A DNA stretch of 64,000 nucleotides from Halobacteriovorax sp. DA5 (GCF_002903145.1 NZ_PPDJ01000003.1:371308-435307), one strand, 5' to 3'. Shown: positions 16,586 to 26,086, numbered from the stretch's first letter. Translations and numbers: made by a program. The notes: generated by a model not told the origin, from the sequence alone.

Positions 16586-17353
16586 TTGAAAAAGATATAT
16601 ATATTTATAATCGTCATTATCTTTGTCGTCTCTGCGATACTTTTAAGAGTTTTCTATTTTAAAAATAATTATGAATTAATCTCCCCTAAAAAGGGTGATG
16701 TTGTGGAGGCCATTTATGGCCTCGGACGAGTCGATACAGATAAAGAGTTTAATGTAAAAATTGGAGTCTTATCTCTTGTCGAAAAACTCTATGTAAAAGA
16801 AGGCCAAAAAGTTAAAGAAGGTGACCGCCTTGTTAGCTTCGACGGCCGTGTTCTATTTAAAGCACCTTTTGATGGTACGGTTACTCTCGTTGCAAATAAA
16901 GAAAAAGAAGTTGTACTTCCACAAGTGACAGTTCTTAGAATGCAAAATCTTAATGAAAAATTTATTGAAGTTTCATTAGAGCAAGAAGCTGCACTGAGAG
17001 TTATCCCAAATCAAAAAACGAGAATTATTTTTGAAAGCCAGTCCCAAAGAAAATATGAAGGCTATGTAAAAACAATATATCCAAGGGAAGGAGAGTTCAT
17101 CACGCGCATCGAGGTGAAGGGGTTGGAGAAAAGTATTCTTCCAGGCATGACTGCGGACGTAGTAATAGAAGTTGGAAAGAAAAAAGGTGTTCTTCTAATA
17201 CCTGTAAAGGCGATAAGTAACGGAAAGGTTCTTCGTATGCGAGATAAGAAGAGGGAAAAAGTCGAAGTTGTTACAGGAAATAATGATGGAATGTGGGTTG
17301 AGGTTATCTCTGGAGATATTAAGCTTTCCGATCTACTTTTTATCAAGAGGTAG
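16586..17353 (+). CDS. Periplasmic adaptor (HlyD/MacA-like) of an ABC efflux system
   Basis: 255 residues: one N-terminal membrane helix (about 4-25), then a short biotinyl-lipoyl-like domain (LYVKEGQKVKEGDRLVSFDG with FKAPFDGTV) and beta-barrel and membrane-proximal domains (KSILPGMTADVVIEV, LLIPVKAI). It lacks the long helical hairpin of classical MacA, so it may not reach an outer-membrane channel by itself. It starts with TTG behind TAGGAG. The permease follows 2 bases after the stop and then the ATPase, forming a three-gene operon. Confidence 0.85.
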   Translation: MKKIYIFIIVIIFVVSAILLRVFYFKNNYELISPKKGDVVEAIYGLGRVDTDKEFNVKIGVLSLVEKLYVKEGQKVKEGDRLVSFDGRVLFKAPFDGTVTLVANKEKEVVLPQVTVLRMQNLNEKFIEVSLEQEAALRVIPNQKTRIIFESQSQRKYEGYVKTIYPREGEFITRIEVKGLEKSILPGMTADVVIEVGKKKGVLLIPVKAISNGKVLRMRDKKREKVEVVTGNNDGMWVEVISGDIKLSDLLFIKR

Positions 17354-17355
17354 TC

Positions 17356-18597
17356 ATGCTGTTCTTGTCGATGAAGCAACTATTTTCTAAAAAGAAGCAA
17401 ACTCTTCTTATTCTGTTAGGTATTAGTTTCGGTACGATGCTCTACGTTGCTATCTCAGGGATTCAACTAGGACTTAGGCAGTATATCATTAAGGCCCTTT
17501 TAAATAATACCGCTCATATCCTGATTTCAGGAAAAGAAGATCTTATTGATCGTCCTCTTGTTAATAAGTGGTTTTATGAAAATAAACAAGTTGATTGGAT
17601 AACTCCTCCATATGGAAAGAGAAGTGAATCAAAATTAGAAAATTATCAAGGCTGGGCCGATCGTCTTTCTCATCATCCAGATGTCTATGACTTTAGCCCC
17701 CGCTTAACAATACAGGTTATGTTAAAGCGTGGTGATCTTACTCACAGTATGGGGCTCATTGGAACAAATGCCAGACGACAAATCAGAATTAGTGATATTC
17801 CTGATTACATGGTGGAAGGTGATTTTTCGTCACTTGCCAGTGGAGGAAATAAGATCATTCTTGGTGCCGCTGCTGCTGAAGAAATTGGAGCACGTGTTGG
17901 TCAGTATGTAGAGGTCATAGCGGGAAGCCTGACACATAAAAACTCATTTAAAATCGTAGGCCTCTTTTCTTTCGGAGATGATCGAGCAGATAAGTCCATA
18001 GCATTCTCTCACCTTGAAGATGTACAAAAACTTAATAAGACACCAGGGCGAGTCTCTGAAATAGCAGTTTCACTATTCGACATGAATAAGTCACAAGAGC
18101 TTGCTGATCAGTGGTCTCTATTAAGCCATGATAAAGTTGAAGACTGGAAAGAGTCTAATCCCATGTTTATGGAAATGATAATGATGCAAGATATAGTTCG
18201 CTACTTTATTACAATTGCCATTCTCATTGTAGCTGCCTTTGGGGTTTATAATGTTCTAACAATTATGATTAACCAAAAGCGAAAGGAGATCGCTATTCTT
18301 CGCTCTATTGGCTATGGCCCCAAACGAATTCTTGAGCTTATTATGTATCAAGGCATATTCCTTGGTGTAAGTGGTGGAGTTGTTGGGCTAATCCTGGGAT
18401 TCATCATTTGTCGAGCTGTCGAAAGTATTGAGTTAAATATAAATATTGGTGGCGATAATCACTTACTTATGGATTATACACCTTCAACGTATATCATTGC
18501 ATTTGTTGCGGCCCTTGTTGCTTCGCTGGTTGCAAGCTTTCTTCCTGCTCTATCAGCAAGTCGAATGACTCCAATTGATATCATAAGGGGCGAGTAG
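17356..18597 (+). CDS. ABC transporter permease (MacB/FtsX family)
   Basis: 413 residues with the MacB-type layout: one membrane helix near the N-terminus (about 17-38), a large periplasmic domain (about 45-270), then three helices, with the FtsX motif IMINQKRKEIAILRSIGYGPKRI preceding the third. The C-terminus ASRMTPIDIIRGE is typical. This family couples ATP hydrolysis in the cytoplasm to mechanical motion in the periplasm, for export of drugs, toxins or lipoproteins. Its stop and the ATPase start share one base. Confidence 0.9.
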   Translation: MLFLSMKQLFSKKKQTLLILLGISFGTMLYVAISGIQLGLRQYIIKALLNNTAHILISGKEDLIDRPLVNKWFYENKQVDWITPPYGKRSESKLENYQGWADRLSHHPDVYDFSPRLTIQVMLKRGDLTHSMGLIGTNARRQIRISDIPDYMVEGDFSSLASGGNKIILGAAAAEEIGARVGQYVEVIAGSLTHKNSFKIVGLFSFGDDRADKSIAFSHLEDVQKLNKTPGRVSEIAVSLFDMNKSQELADQWSLLSHDKVEDWKESNPMFMEMIMMQDIVRYFITIAILIVAAFGVYNVLTIMINQKRKEIAILRSIGYGPKRILELIMYQGIFLGVSGGVVGLILGFIICRAVESIELNINIGGDNHLLMDYTPSTYIIAFVAALVASLVASFLPALSASRMTPIDIIRGE

Positions 18598-19268
18598 TGA
18601 TAAAAGCTGAAAGTATAGTTAAAGAGTTTGGTGATCCTCCACAACGTATTCTTCACAATATCTCCATGGAGATAAATAAGGGAGAGTTTGTTTCTATTTC
18701 AGGACGTTCTGGAAGTGGAAAATCAACCCTTCTTTATATTATTAGCTCCCTCGATGAACCAACATTTGGCCATATTTATATTGATGGAAAGAATGTTACT
18801 CATATGAGTGTTGATGAAATTCATGAGTTTCGAAATCGCCACATTGGTTTTATTTTTCAATTCCACTACTTACTTCCTGAGCTGACGGCCTTAGAAAATA
18901 TTCTATTACCTCCTCGAAATCTTGGTCTCTTAAAAAAGTATGAGCCTCGTGCAAATATGCTACTTGAAAAACTCAATATTCCACATACTCGTAATAAGCT
19001 TCCAGGGCAACTATCAGGTGGTGAACAGCAACGAGTTGCTATTGCTAGGGCCCTTATTATGGAGCCAAGTTATATTTTTGCGGATGAACCTACGGGGAAT
19101 CTCGATACGGCAAATGCTGAGATTGTGATGAATATTTTAAAAGAAACTAATAAAGAGAAGGGAACGACAATTGCGCTGGTTACTCACGATCCTGATTATG
19201 CTGCTATGGCAGATCGAGAGATTTTCCTTGTTGATGGCCATGTTTCAGATACTTACACCGGTGACTAA
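18597..19268 (+). CDS. ABC transporter ATP-binding protein (MacB/LolD type)
   Basis: 223 residues, a single nucleotide-binding domain. Walker A is GRSGSGKS (36-43), the signature is LSGGEQQRVAIARAL, and Walker B is YIFADEPTGNLD, with the H-loop in VTHDPDYA. The sequence is of the LolD/MacB/FtsE group and drives the permease encoded just upstream. GTG start overlapping the permease stop by one base. Confidence 0.9.
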   Translation: MIKAESIVKEFGDPPQRILHNISMEINKGEFVSISGRSGSGKSTLLYIISSLDEPTFGHIYIDGKNVTHMSVDEIHEFRNRHIGFIFQFHYLLPELTALENILLPPRNLGLLKKYEPRANMLLEKLNIPHTRNKLPGQLSGGEQQRVAIARALIMEPSYIFADEPTGNLDTANAEIVMNILKETNKEKGTTIALVTHDPDYAAMADREIFLVDGHVSDTYTGD

Positions 19269-19337
19269 GAATTATTCACCCATTAGAAATCTTACCTTAT
19301 AGCTTATCTCGATCTATTTTTTTGATAAATTTAAGCT

Positions 19338-19991
19338 ATGAAAACACTAAGCCCAAAACTAAAGAAAATTGTTCTAACGGGAGTTCTTTTACTCTCACAA
19401 CTAAATCAAGCCGCGACATTTATTCAGGCCGAAGAGACTCCTTATAAGTATATTAAGGCAACGGAAATTGTTAATGACCGTTATATCTTCGAAGAATGTC
19501 ATGGGAATAGAGAAGAGCTTAAATGCCGCAACCTCTTTTCTGATTACAGAACTTTTGCAAGAAGTGACATTAAGAAGATGGCCGATATGAATGGACGCCA
19601 CGCTCTTTATGCCGCCGGTGCTGATGTCGCAATCTTAGCAGTTTCTGCTTACCTTGGTCTCATTATTGGTGCAAAGGCCACGGCCGCTTACTATATTGGA
19701 ACAGGTGTGAGTCTTGATGGTGGTGTTGCCGCTGTTGGTGGGTTCTTCTTTGGTGTACCATCGGGAACGGCCGTGGGGACGACATTTGCAGCAGGCCTTG
19801 ATGAGCTCGATCCATTTGTTCACAGAGATATGTCAATTGCACTTGAGCAAGTTATCGGCGTTGCTGATAGCGACGATCTTGACGATGTGGAAGCAAGGCA
19901 AATTGATGAAGGGATGATTGTTGAAATTGAAGATATTAATTTTGAACAATTAAAAAATAAAATTAAAACTCAGCTTGAAGATTTAGATTAA
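19338..19991 (+). CDS. Exported or membrane protein of unknown function
   Basis: 217 residues. The N-terminus (about 1-25) looks like a signal peptide or anchor. Two Gly/Ala-rich hydrophobic stretches at about 90-145 (VAILAVSAYLGLIIGAKATA; GGVAAVGGFFFGVPSGTAVG) could be membrane hairpins, and the last 70 residues are strongly acidic. Two cysteines lie near 54 and 63. No family recognised. It is 70 bases past the ABC operon and is closed by a strong terminator. Confidence 0.65.
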   Translation: MKTLSPKLKKIVLTGVLLLSQLNQAATFIQAEETPYKYIKATEIVNDRYIFEECHGNREELKCRNLFSDYRTFARSDIKKMADMNGRHALYAAGADVAILAVSAYLGLIIGAKATAAYYIGTGVSLDGGVAAVGGFFFGVPSGTAVGTTFAAGLDELDPFVHRDMSIALEQVIGVADSDDLDDVEARQIDEGMIVEIEDINFEQLKNKIKTQLEDLD

Positions 19992-19994
19992 TAA

Positions 19995-20020
19995 AAAAGG
20001 CCTCAAACGAGGCCTTTTCT
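19995..20020. terminator. Bidirectional intrinsic terminator
   Basis: AAAAGGCCTC, loop AAAC, GAGGCCTTTT then CTTTT. The 10-bp stem with T-runs on both strands serves the gene ending at 19991 and the leftward metG ending at 20028. Confidence 0.9.
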
Positions 20021-20027
20021 TTTATCT

Positions 20028-21971
20028 CTACTCAGCATCAACTGCTGGGAAGTATTCTGCTTGTTCCCCAATCTTGTGATTTTCTGGGAAGTCTTTTGCT
20101 AGCTCATCAATCGAGTAAACACTCTCAGGAAGATTTAAAGATACGCGAAGCTTCTCCATTGTCTCCGGCGCAAATGGCCTAAGCATTACTAAGATATTTC
20201 TTAGAATGTAGAAACAAGAATAAAGAGCATCAGTTCTTTCTTTCTCATCAAAGCGGTCATCGTGAGGCTTATACTGATTAAATAGTCCGTTAATAATACG
20301 AGCATAGTTTTCAAGGGCACCAAGTGCTTTTGGGTATTCTCCCTTTTCCATGAATTTCGTATACTGTTGAACAATCTTAAGAGTTTCTTTTTCTGTCTTA
20401 CCAATAAGCTCACCCTTAGGAACCACGCCACCAAATTGCTTGTGACAAGCAGAGATTGGCTTTTCAAATGAAGCGTTCATTGGCCCTGCAAGGAATGCAT
20501 TCTTTGCTTTGAAAACTTCAAAATCAAAGTTTGATGCTTTCTCTGAAAGACTTAGAGTTGATAGGAAGTAGCGAACTTGGTCTGCTGTATATCCCATCTC
20601 ATCAATTAGCTGATCACCTGTGTAGAAGTTTCCTTTTGACTTACTCATTTTCTCACCATTGATTTGTAGGTGGAAATTAGAGAAGACATCTGTTTGTTGA
20701 AATTCACCATTAACAGCTTGTCTCATTGGGTCTTCTTGAACACCAAACCACATCGCTCCCTGCATAAGAACATAGAAGAAAACGTTATCAGTTCCAAGGA
20801 ATTGGAAAACCTTTGCTTCTGGATCAGTCCAAAATTCTTTATGAAGTTCTGGATCAAGTCCTTTCTTTTTAAGGGCAACTTTTGTAAATGAGATCGGTGC
20901 AATTAATGACTCTGGCCATACATATAAAGTTTTACCTTCCATGCCTGGTTCAATATCTGTCGGAACAGGAATTCCCCATGATACATCACGAGTAATTGCT
21001 CTATGTGCCCAACCATCGTTAAGCTCACACTCAATTCCTTTTTCTTCTAAAAGTTTTTTACCTGTTGCAAGATCCGCAAGATTTTCAAATTGAACTAGAA
21101 CTTTTCTTCCTGGAGCATAACGGCTTTTATGAGTTGGAAGAGATTCTTTAATTTCTTTATATGCTGGCTCAGATTTATTTGTGAATGTTACACATGGATA
21201 AACAGTTCCAAAAGCTTCTTGAAGAATTGGTTTTCTCCAAGTTTTCTGCTTTGTATTTAACCATTCAATTAACTGATCTGTTACTTTCCACATATTCAGA
21301 TACCAGTGATCAGTATCTCTAAGCTCTGGTGTCGCATCACTTACTGCTGAAACAGGATTCTTTAACTCATGTGGATCGTAGTTCTTGCCACAAACATCAC
21401 ACTCGTCACTATATGCTTTTGTATTTGAGCAGTCCGGGTTTGGACAATCTCCCTGAACATAGCGATCAGGTAGGAACATATTAAGCTTTGGATCAAACCA
21501 TTGCTGACTTGTTTTCTTGTCTAACATTCCATTAGCGTGCATTTTTCTAAGAAAATCCTGACAAAGTTCTTTGTGAGCTTCGTAATTTTCTTCTCTTGAA
21601 GTTCCAGTATAAGTATCTAGGCCAATCGAGTAGCGCTCCATTGTCTTAGATTGCTTTGCATGAACCTCACTAATGAACTCTTGTGTTGTTTTACCAAGTT
21701 TCTTTGCAGCTACTTCACTTGTTGATCCATGATCGTCAGTACCACAAACAAATAGTACGTTATCATCACCAATCAGTAGCCTCATCCAACGCGAGTAAAT
21801 ATCTGCTGGTACGTGGGCACCTGCTAGGTGACCAATGTGAACTGGCCCGTTTGCATATGGCATACCTGCTGTAATAACAGCTTTCTTTGGTCGACTTACA
21901 CGAGATAGGATTGTTGGAATGTCCTGCTTTGGACGCATGTCTTTTTTGTTTTCTTTTACTTCATTATTCAT
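20028..21971 (-). CDS. metG: Methionyl-tRNA synthetase
   Basis: 647 residues. Charges tRNA-Met with methionine using ATP. The class I signature HIGH is at 45-48 (PVHIGHLAG), the zinc-binding knuckle has cysteines at 177, 181, 191 and 194, and KMSKSKGN is present. The C-terminal Trbp111-like tRNA-binding domain found in the longer E. coli enzyme is absent. Compared with E. coli, the distance from the zinc site to the WPESLIAPI segment is about 65 residues longer, so there is an inserted stretch at roughly 255-325 (see findings). It is convergent with the gene at 19338, separated by a shared terminator. Confidence 0.92.
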   Translation of the reverse strand: MNNEVKENKKDMRPKQDIPTILSRVSRPKKAVITAGMPYANGPVHIGHLAGAHVPADIYSRWMRLLIGDDNVLFVCGTDDHGSTSEVAAKKLGKTTQEFISEVHAKQSKTMERYSIGLDTYTGTSREENYEAHKELCQDFLRKMHANGMLDKKTSQQWFDPKLNMFLPDRYVQGDCPNPDCSNTKAYSDECDVCGKNYDPHELKNPVSAVSDATPELRDTDHWYLNMWKVTDQLIEWLNTKQKTWRKPILQEAFGTVYPCVTFTNKSEPAYKEIKESLPTHKSRYAPGRKVLVQFENLADLATGKKLLEEKGIECELNDGWAHRAITRDVSWGIPVPTDIEPGMEGKTLYVWPESLIAPISFTKVALKKKGLDPELHKEFWTDPEAKVFQFLGTDNVFFYVLMQGAMWFGVQEDPMRQAVNGEFQQTDVFSNFHLQINGEKMSKSKGNFYTGDQLIDEMGYTADQVRYFLSTLSLSEKASNFDFEVFKAKNAFLAGPMNASFEKPISACHKQFGGVVPKGELIGKTEKETLKIVQQYTKFMEKGEYPKALGALENYARIINGLFNQYKPHDDRFDEKERTDALYSCFYILRNILVMLRPFAPETMEKLRVSLNLPESVYSIDELAKDFPENHKIGEQAEYFPAVDAE

Positions 21972-22004
21972 AGGGAATAATTTAGCATTGCCCTGCGTTT
22001 TCGT

Positions 22005-22487
22005 CTATATAAAGGTACCTTCAAGATTGAGAAGGGCCTCTTTAGTTTGTGCTCCTGCAACGTATCCTGAAAGTTCGCCCGACTTGGCTATGACGCGGTG
22101 ACAAGGAATTATTAAACAAATTGGATTTTTAGCATTGGCACTACCAACTGCTTGCACAGCGTTGGGGGAACCAACTTTATTTGCAATGTCTGAATAGGTT
22201 GTAACTTCACCGTAGGGTATATCAAGAAGCTGGGCCCAAACTTGTTTTTGAAAATCTGTTCCCTTGCTAATACTTAGAGGAATTGAAAACTTCTTACGAC
22301 TACCTGCAAAGTATTCCTCAAGTTGATCGTGGGCCTCATTGAGATATTTTACAATCCTCTCGTCGTCTTCGTAATGAGGACCATCAAAATCTTGCTCTTG
22401 CCAACCCAGGTATGAGACACCGTTTTCATTAGCACAAATATAAATCGTGCCAAATTTTGAATGGAATTCAATTTGTCTATCAGTCAT
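22005..22487 (-). CDS. ogt: Methylated-DNA-protein-cysteine methyltransferase
   Basis: 160 residues. Repairs O6-methylguanine by transferring the methyl group to its own cysteine. The active site is IPCHRVIA with C129; the helix-turn-helix segment VTTYSDIANKVGSPNAVQAV, with the arginine-finger position occupied by Q112-A-V instead of the usual R-A-V, lies before it. Length and the short N-terminal domain fit Ogt rather than Ada. It lies 33 bases upstream of metG on the same strand. Confidence 0.9.
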   Translation of the reverse strand: MTDRQIEFHSKFGTIYICANENGVSYLGWQEQDFDGPHYEDDERIVKYLNEAHDQLEEYFAGSRKKFSIPLSISKGTDFQKQVWAQLLDIPYGEVTTYSDIANKVGSPNAVQAVGSANAKNPICLIIPCHRVIAKSGELSGYVAGAQTKEALLNLEGTFI

Positions 22488-22611
22488 GCCGTGATTATAG
22501 CACTATCAAATCTTAAAAAGAACTTATGTTTATGTGATCTGTTTTGAAGTTTATTGCGTATATATAGTTAAGAGAGATAAACTTAACCAATTTTTAATTT
22601 CTGGAGGAATT

Positions 22612-23133
22612 ATGAAAGTAATCAGTCGTTTATTTATTGCAATGTGTATCATGTTCTCTTTTGCCCATGGGGAAGAAATTAAATTAGGTCAAAGTGTGCC
22701 AGAATTTACAGCAAAGAATCATGAAGGCAAAAACTTTTCAATCGTATCACGCAAAGGAAAGTGGACTGTTCTTTACTTTTACCCAAAGGCGGGGACTCCT
22801 GGTTGTACTAAGCAGGCATGTGCCTTTCGCGACAGCATTAAATCAATTAGAAAATTAGGTGCTGAGGTTTATGGGATCAGTATGGACTCTGTAAAAGATC
22901 AAGCTGCTTTTCACGAAGAGCATGCTTTGCAATTCGATCTTCTTTCGGATGAAAAAGGTGAAGTGACAAAGAAGTTTGGTGCAAAGATGGCCGTATTTAA
23001 TATTTCAAAAAGATGGACTTTTATTATTGATCCAAGTTTAAAGATTGTAGCAATTGATCGCGATGTTGATCCAATGTTAGATGCAGATCATGTATCGAAG
23101 AAATTAGCTGAACTGCAGAAAACGAAAAAGTAA
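22612..23133 (+). CDS. Exported peroxiredoxin (BCP/AhpC-TSA type)
   Basis: 173 residues from the ATG at 22612, which has GGAGG 4 bases before it; an in-frame extension to 22534 lacks a site and would bury the signal peptide (MKVISRLFIAMCIMFSFAHG). The peroxidatic cysteine is C65 in AGTPGCTKQAC and the resolving C70 sits five residues on, the arrangement of bacterioferritin-comigratory proteins. It reduces hydrogen peroxide and organic peroxides, here apparently in the periplasm. The next gene starts 6 bases after the stop. Confidence 0.85.
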   Translation: MKVISRLFIAMCIMFSFAHGEEIKLGQSVPEFTAKNHEGKNFSIVSRKGKWTVLYFYPKAGTPGCTKQACAFRDSIKSIRKLGAEVYGISMDSVKDQAAFHEEHALQFDLLSDEKGEVTKKFGAKMAVFNISKRWTFIIDPSLKIVAIDRDVDPMLDADHVSKKLAELQKTKK

Positions 23134-23139
23134 TCATTT

Positions 23140-23727
23140 ATGAGTCAAGCGAGTAGTGCTTTATTATTTTTTCTCGTAAATCACGAAAGGAAATATCCTA
23201 ATCGTAAATTGGCCGCTGCTATTGAGGCTGCATCAACACATGAAGACTACCTATCTATTTTAAAAACTTTTAACTTCAAAAAAGTTAAAGCAAAGGCCCT
23301 CAATGCTCTAATGCATTGGGGGAATAATCAATGGGAGTTTGAACTTCTCGATTATATTCCATCACCATATGAAGTTTTAAAGTTTCAGGCACAGGGGATT
23401 CGTCCTGTGACATTAATTGAGCAAGAAAACTTTAAACCGATACTCATGCGTGAAGATTGTTTAGAGTTTTTTCTACATGATCTTGAGCATGGCCATATGT
23501 TCTTTCACAATGAAGAATTAAAGAAAATGCAGATCAACTTTTTTAAAAAAGTTGAAGACTCTCTTGAGCGTGGAGAATGGAAACCCTATCTAAAATGTCG
23601 AGAATTTAAAGAAAAATTCTTCTACCTCATAAGCGACATGAATAGCCATATTGAGCACTATCGTCACTATCTCAACTCTATGCTTCCTCCGAAAGACATC
23701 AATAAATTCGAATACTTGTTTAATTAA
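23140..23727 (+). CDS. Conserved-looking cytoplasmic protein with histidine cluster
   Basis: 195 residues, no signal peptide, helical. The segment HDLEHGHMFFHNEE (about 111-124) with a later HIEHYRHY (about 167-174) carries many His and Glu spaced like a helical metal site, possibly di-iron or zinc. I do not know the family name. It follows the peroxiredoxin by 6 bases, so a link with peroxide or metal handling is possible but inferred from position alone. Confidence 0.6.
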   Translation: MSQASSALLFFLVNHERKYPNRKLAAAIEAASTHEDYLSILKTFNFKKVKAKALNALMHWGNNQWEFELLDYIPSPYEVLKFQAQGIRPVTLIEQENFKPILMREDCLEFFLHDLEHGHMFFHNEELKKMQINFFKKVEDSLERGEWKPYLKCREFKEKFFYLISDMNSHIEHYRHYLNSMLPPKDINKFEYLFN

Positions 23728-23747
23728 TTGACCTGTTGCGGTGATAG

Positions 23748-23762
23748 TTAAGAAAAATTAAG
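23748..23762 (+). promoter_or_regulatory. TTAAG-N5-TTAAG box upstream of katG
   Basis: Direct repeat TTAAG AAAAA TTAAG. The same arrangement occurs at 28541 and, with AAAGG in the middle, at 37722, each time in an intergenic region. Ten-base spacing of direct half-sites is typical of OmpR-family response regulators. Confidence 0.35.
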
Positions 23763-23773
23763 TTTGAGCTTCT

Positions 23774-23809
23774 ATAGTCAAAATCTATCCTGATATAGAC
23801 GAAATATAT
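23774..23809 (+). promoter_or_regulatory. OxyR-like operator upstream of katG
   Basis: Four quarter-sites occur in order: ATAG (23774), 7 bases, CTAT (23785), 6 bases, ATAG (23795), 7 bases, ATAT (23806). The OxyR consensus is ATAG-N7-CTAT-N7-ATAG-N7-CTAT, so three quarter-sites are exact, the fourth has one change and the central spacing is one base short. The position, about 70 bases before katG, fits activation by peroxide. Confidence 0.5.
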
Positions 23810-23876
23810 TATCTTTACACCTGTCTTTCATCGATACTGATTGCATCGAAAACATAGATTTTCAAAGGAGCTAAAT

Positions 23877-26075
23877 ATGAAAAGAAAACTACCTTTGTTA
23901 ATTGCTGCAGTAACGCTTTTGAGTTGTGCATCGAACTCAAATGATAATATGAAACAGCAATTTGCAAGCGGTGAAGCCAAGCCGAATAACTTTTGGTGGC
24001 CTAGCCGAATCGATTTAACACCACTTAGGCAGCACTCTCTCGAGTCAAGTCCATTAGGTCCTAAGTTTAATTATGCAAAAGAATTTAAATCACTAAATCT
24101 TTCAGCAGTTAAAAAAGACATCAGAAAAACATTAACAACATCCCAAGATTGGTGGCCAGCAGATTACGGTCACTATGGGCCATTTTTTATTCGTATGGCA
24201 TGGCACAGTGTTGGAACATATAGATCTCATGATGGTCGCGGAGGCGGCGGTGGTGGTCAACAACGTTTTGAACCACTTAATAGTTGGCCAGATAACGTTT
24301 CACTAGACAAGGCCAGGAGATTACTTTGGCCAGTTAAAAAGAAATATGGAAATAAAATTTCATGGGCAGACTTAATGGTTCTTGCTGGTAACGTATCACT
24401 TGAAGATATGGGATTTAAAACAATCGGCTTTGCCGGTGGCCGAACAGACGATTGGGAAGCTGATCTTGTTTACTGGGGACCAGAGACTCAGTGGCTTGCT
24501 GGTGACAAAAGATATAAAGGTGAGCGCGATCTTGAAAGACCACTTGCCGCAGTACAGATGGGACTAATTTATGTAAACCCTGAAGGGCCAAACGGAAATC
24601 CTGATCCATTACTTGCTGCAAAAGATATTCGTGAAACATTTGGAAGAATGGGAATGGATGATGAAGAAACAGTTGCTCTTATCGCTGGTGGACACACTTT
24701 TGGTAAGGCACACGGTGCTCATAAACCAGATGACTGCTTAGAAAAAGATCCTGCCGGAGCACCAATTGAAAATCAAGGTTTTGGTTGGAAGAACAAGTGT
24801 GGAAAGGGTCACTCAGAAGACACAATTACTTCTGGTCTTGAAGGTGCTTGGAATGCAACACCTACTCAATGGACAACTGGTTACTTAGATAATCTATGGG
24901 CATTTGAGTGGAAGCTTACGAAATCTCCAGCGGGTGCACATCAGTGGATTCCAACTGATGAAGGCGCAGCTGATATGGTTCCAGATGCTCACATAAAAGA
25001 TAAGCGTCACGCACCAATCATGTTCACAACAGATATTGCACTTAAAGAAGATCCTGCATATGCAAAAATCTCTAAGAGCTTTTTAGATGATCCAAAGAAA
25101 TTTGAATACGCATTTGCTAAAGCATGGTTCAAACTTACTCACCGTGATATGGGGCCACAAGCTCGCTATATTGGTAAGGAAGTTCCAAAAACTTCTTTTA
25201 AATGGCAAGATCCAACTCCGAAAGGAAAGAAGATCTCTAATGCAACAGCATCTGCAGTTAAGTCTGATATCTTAAAATCGGGTCTGTCTGTATCAGATCT
25301 TGTTAGAACTGCATGGGCCTCAGCTTCTACTTATCGTGGAACTGATATGCGTGGTGGTGCAAATGGTGCACGAATTCGTCTGGCCCCACAAAAAGATTGG
25401 GCAATTAATAAGGCCTCAAACGTTGATGCAGTGATTGCTAAGCTTTCAAAAATTAGTAAAAGACATGGAGTTTCTTTAGCTGACACAATTGTTCTTGGGG
25501 GAGCTGCTGCAATCGAGAAGGCATCTGGTAACAAAGTTAAGGTTCCATTCTCTTCAGGGAGAGGGGACGCAACTCAGAGACAAACAGATGTAACATCTTT
25601 TGCTTTCTTAGAGCCAAAAGCAGATGCTTTCCGTAACTACTACACAGAAGAGTCTGGAAGAACTCCTATATATATGCTTATTGATAAAGCAAATATGTTA
25701 GGTCTAACAGTTCCTGAAATGACAGTTCTTATCGGTGGGATGCGCGCTCTTGATGCAAACGCAGATGGATCTAAAAATGGTGTATTCACAAGTCGTCCTG
25801 GAAAACTTACAAATGACTTCTTTGTAAATCTTCTAACGATGGACAATAAGTGGGTTAAATCAAGTACTCCTGGACTATACAATGGTGTGGACAGAAAGTC
25901 TGGAAAGGTTAAGTACACTGCGACTCCTGTTGACTTAGTCTTTGGTTCCCATGCTGAGCTAAGAGCTGTCGCTGAAGTTTACGCTGCTAACGATGGTCAA
26001 AAGAAATTTATGCAAGACTTCGTTAAGGCTTGGACTAAAGTAATGCAAGCAGATCGTTTTGATTTAAAATACTAA
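23877..26075 (+). CDS. katG: Catalase-peroxidase, encoded as a lipoprotein
   Basis: 732 residues from the ATG at 23877, which follows AAAGGAG by 6 bases. The N-terminus [17 protein letters not shown] has a lipobox (LLSC, C17), unlike cytoplasmic KatG, so the enzyme should be envelope-anchored. The N-terminal haem domain has distal R106, W109 and H110 ([11 protein letters not shown]), the crosslink residues Y232 ([10 protein letters not shown]) and M258, and proximal H273 ([10 protein letters not shown]). The second, haem-free domain is complete. It degrades hydrogen peroxide with both catalase and peroxidase activity. The promoter region has an OxyR-like site and a TTAAG box; a terminator follows. 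Confidence 0.95.
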   Translation: MKRKLPLLIAAVTLLSCASNSNDNMKQQFASGEAKPNNFWWPSRIDLTPLRQHSLESSPLGPKFNYAKEFKSLNLSAVKKDIRKTLTTSQDWWPADYGHYGPFFIRMAWHSVGTYRSHDGRGGGGGGQQRFEPLNSWPDNVSLDKARRLLWPVKKKYGNKISWADLMVLAGNVSLEDMGFKTIGFAGGRTDDWEADLVYWGPETQWLAGDKRYKGERDLERPLAAVQMGLIYVNPEGPNGNPDPLLAAKDIRETFGRMGMDDEETVALIAGGHTFGKAHGAHKPDDCLEKDPAGAPIENQGFGWKNKCGKGHSEDTITSGLEGAWNATPTQWTTGYLDNLWAFEWKLTKSPAGAHQWIPTDEGAADMVPDAHIKDKRHAPIMFTTDIALKEDPAYAKISKSFLDDPKKFEYAFAKAWFKLTHRDMGPQARYIGKEVPKTSFKWQDPTPKGKKISNATASAVKSDILKSGLSVSDLVRTAWASASTYRGTDMRGGANGARIRLAPQKDWAINKASNVDAVIAKLSKISKRHGVSLADTIVLGGAAAIEKASGNKVKVPFSSGRGDATQRQTDVTSFAFLEPKADAFRNYYTEESGRTPIYMLIDKANMLGLTVPEMTVLIGGMRALDANADGSKNGVFTSRPGKLTNDFFVNLLTMDNKWVKSSTPGLYNGVDRKSGKVKYTATPVDLVFGSHAELRAVAEVYAANDGQKKFMQDFVKAWTKVMQADRFDLKY

Positions 26076-26086
26076 TTAGTAATATG

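Noticed and set aside
22534..22611. N-terminal extension of the peroxiredoxin
   Set aside because: No ribosome binding site, and it would place the signal peptide internally; GGAGG fits the ATG at 22612.
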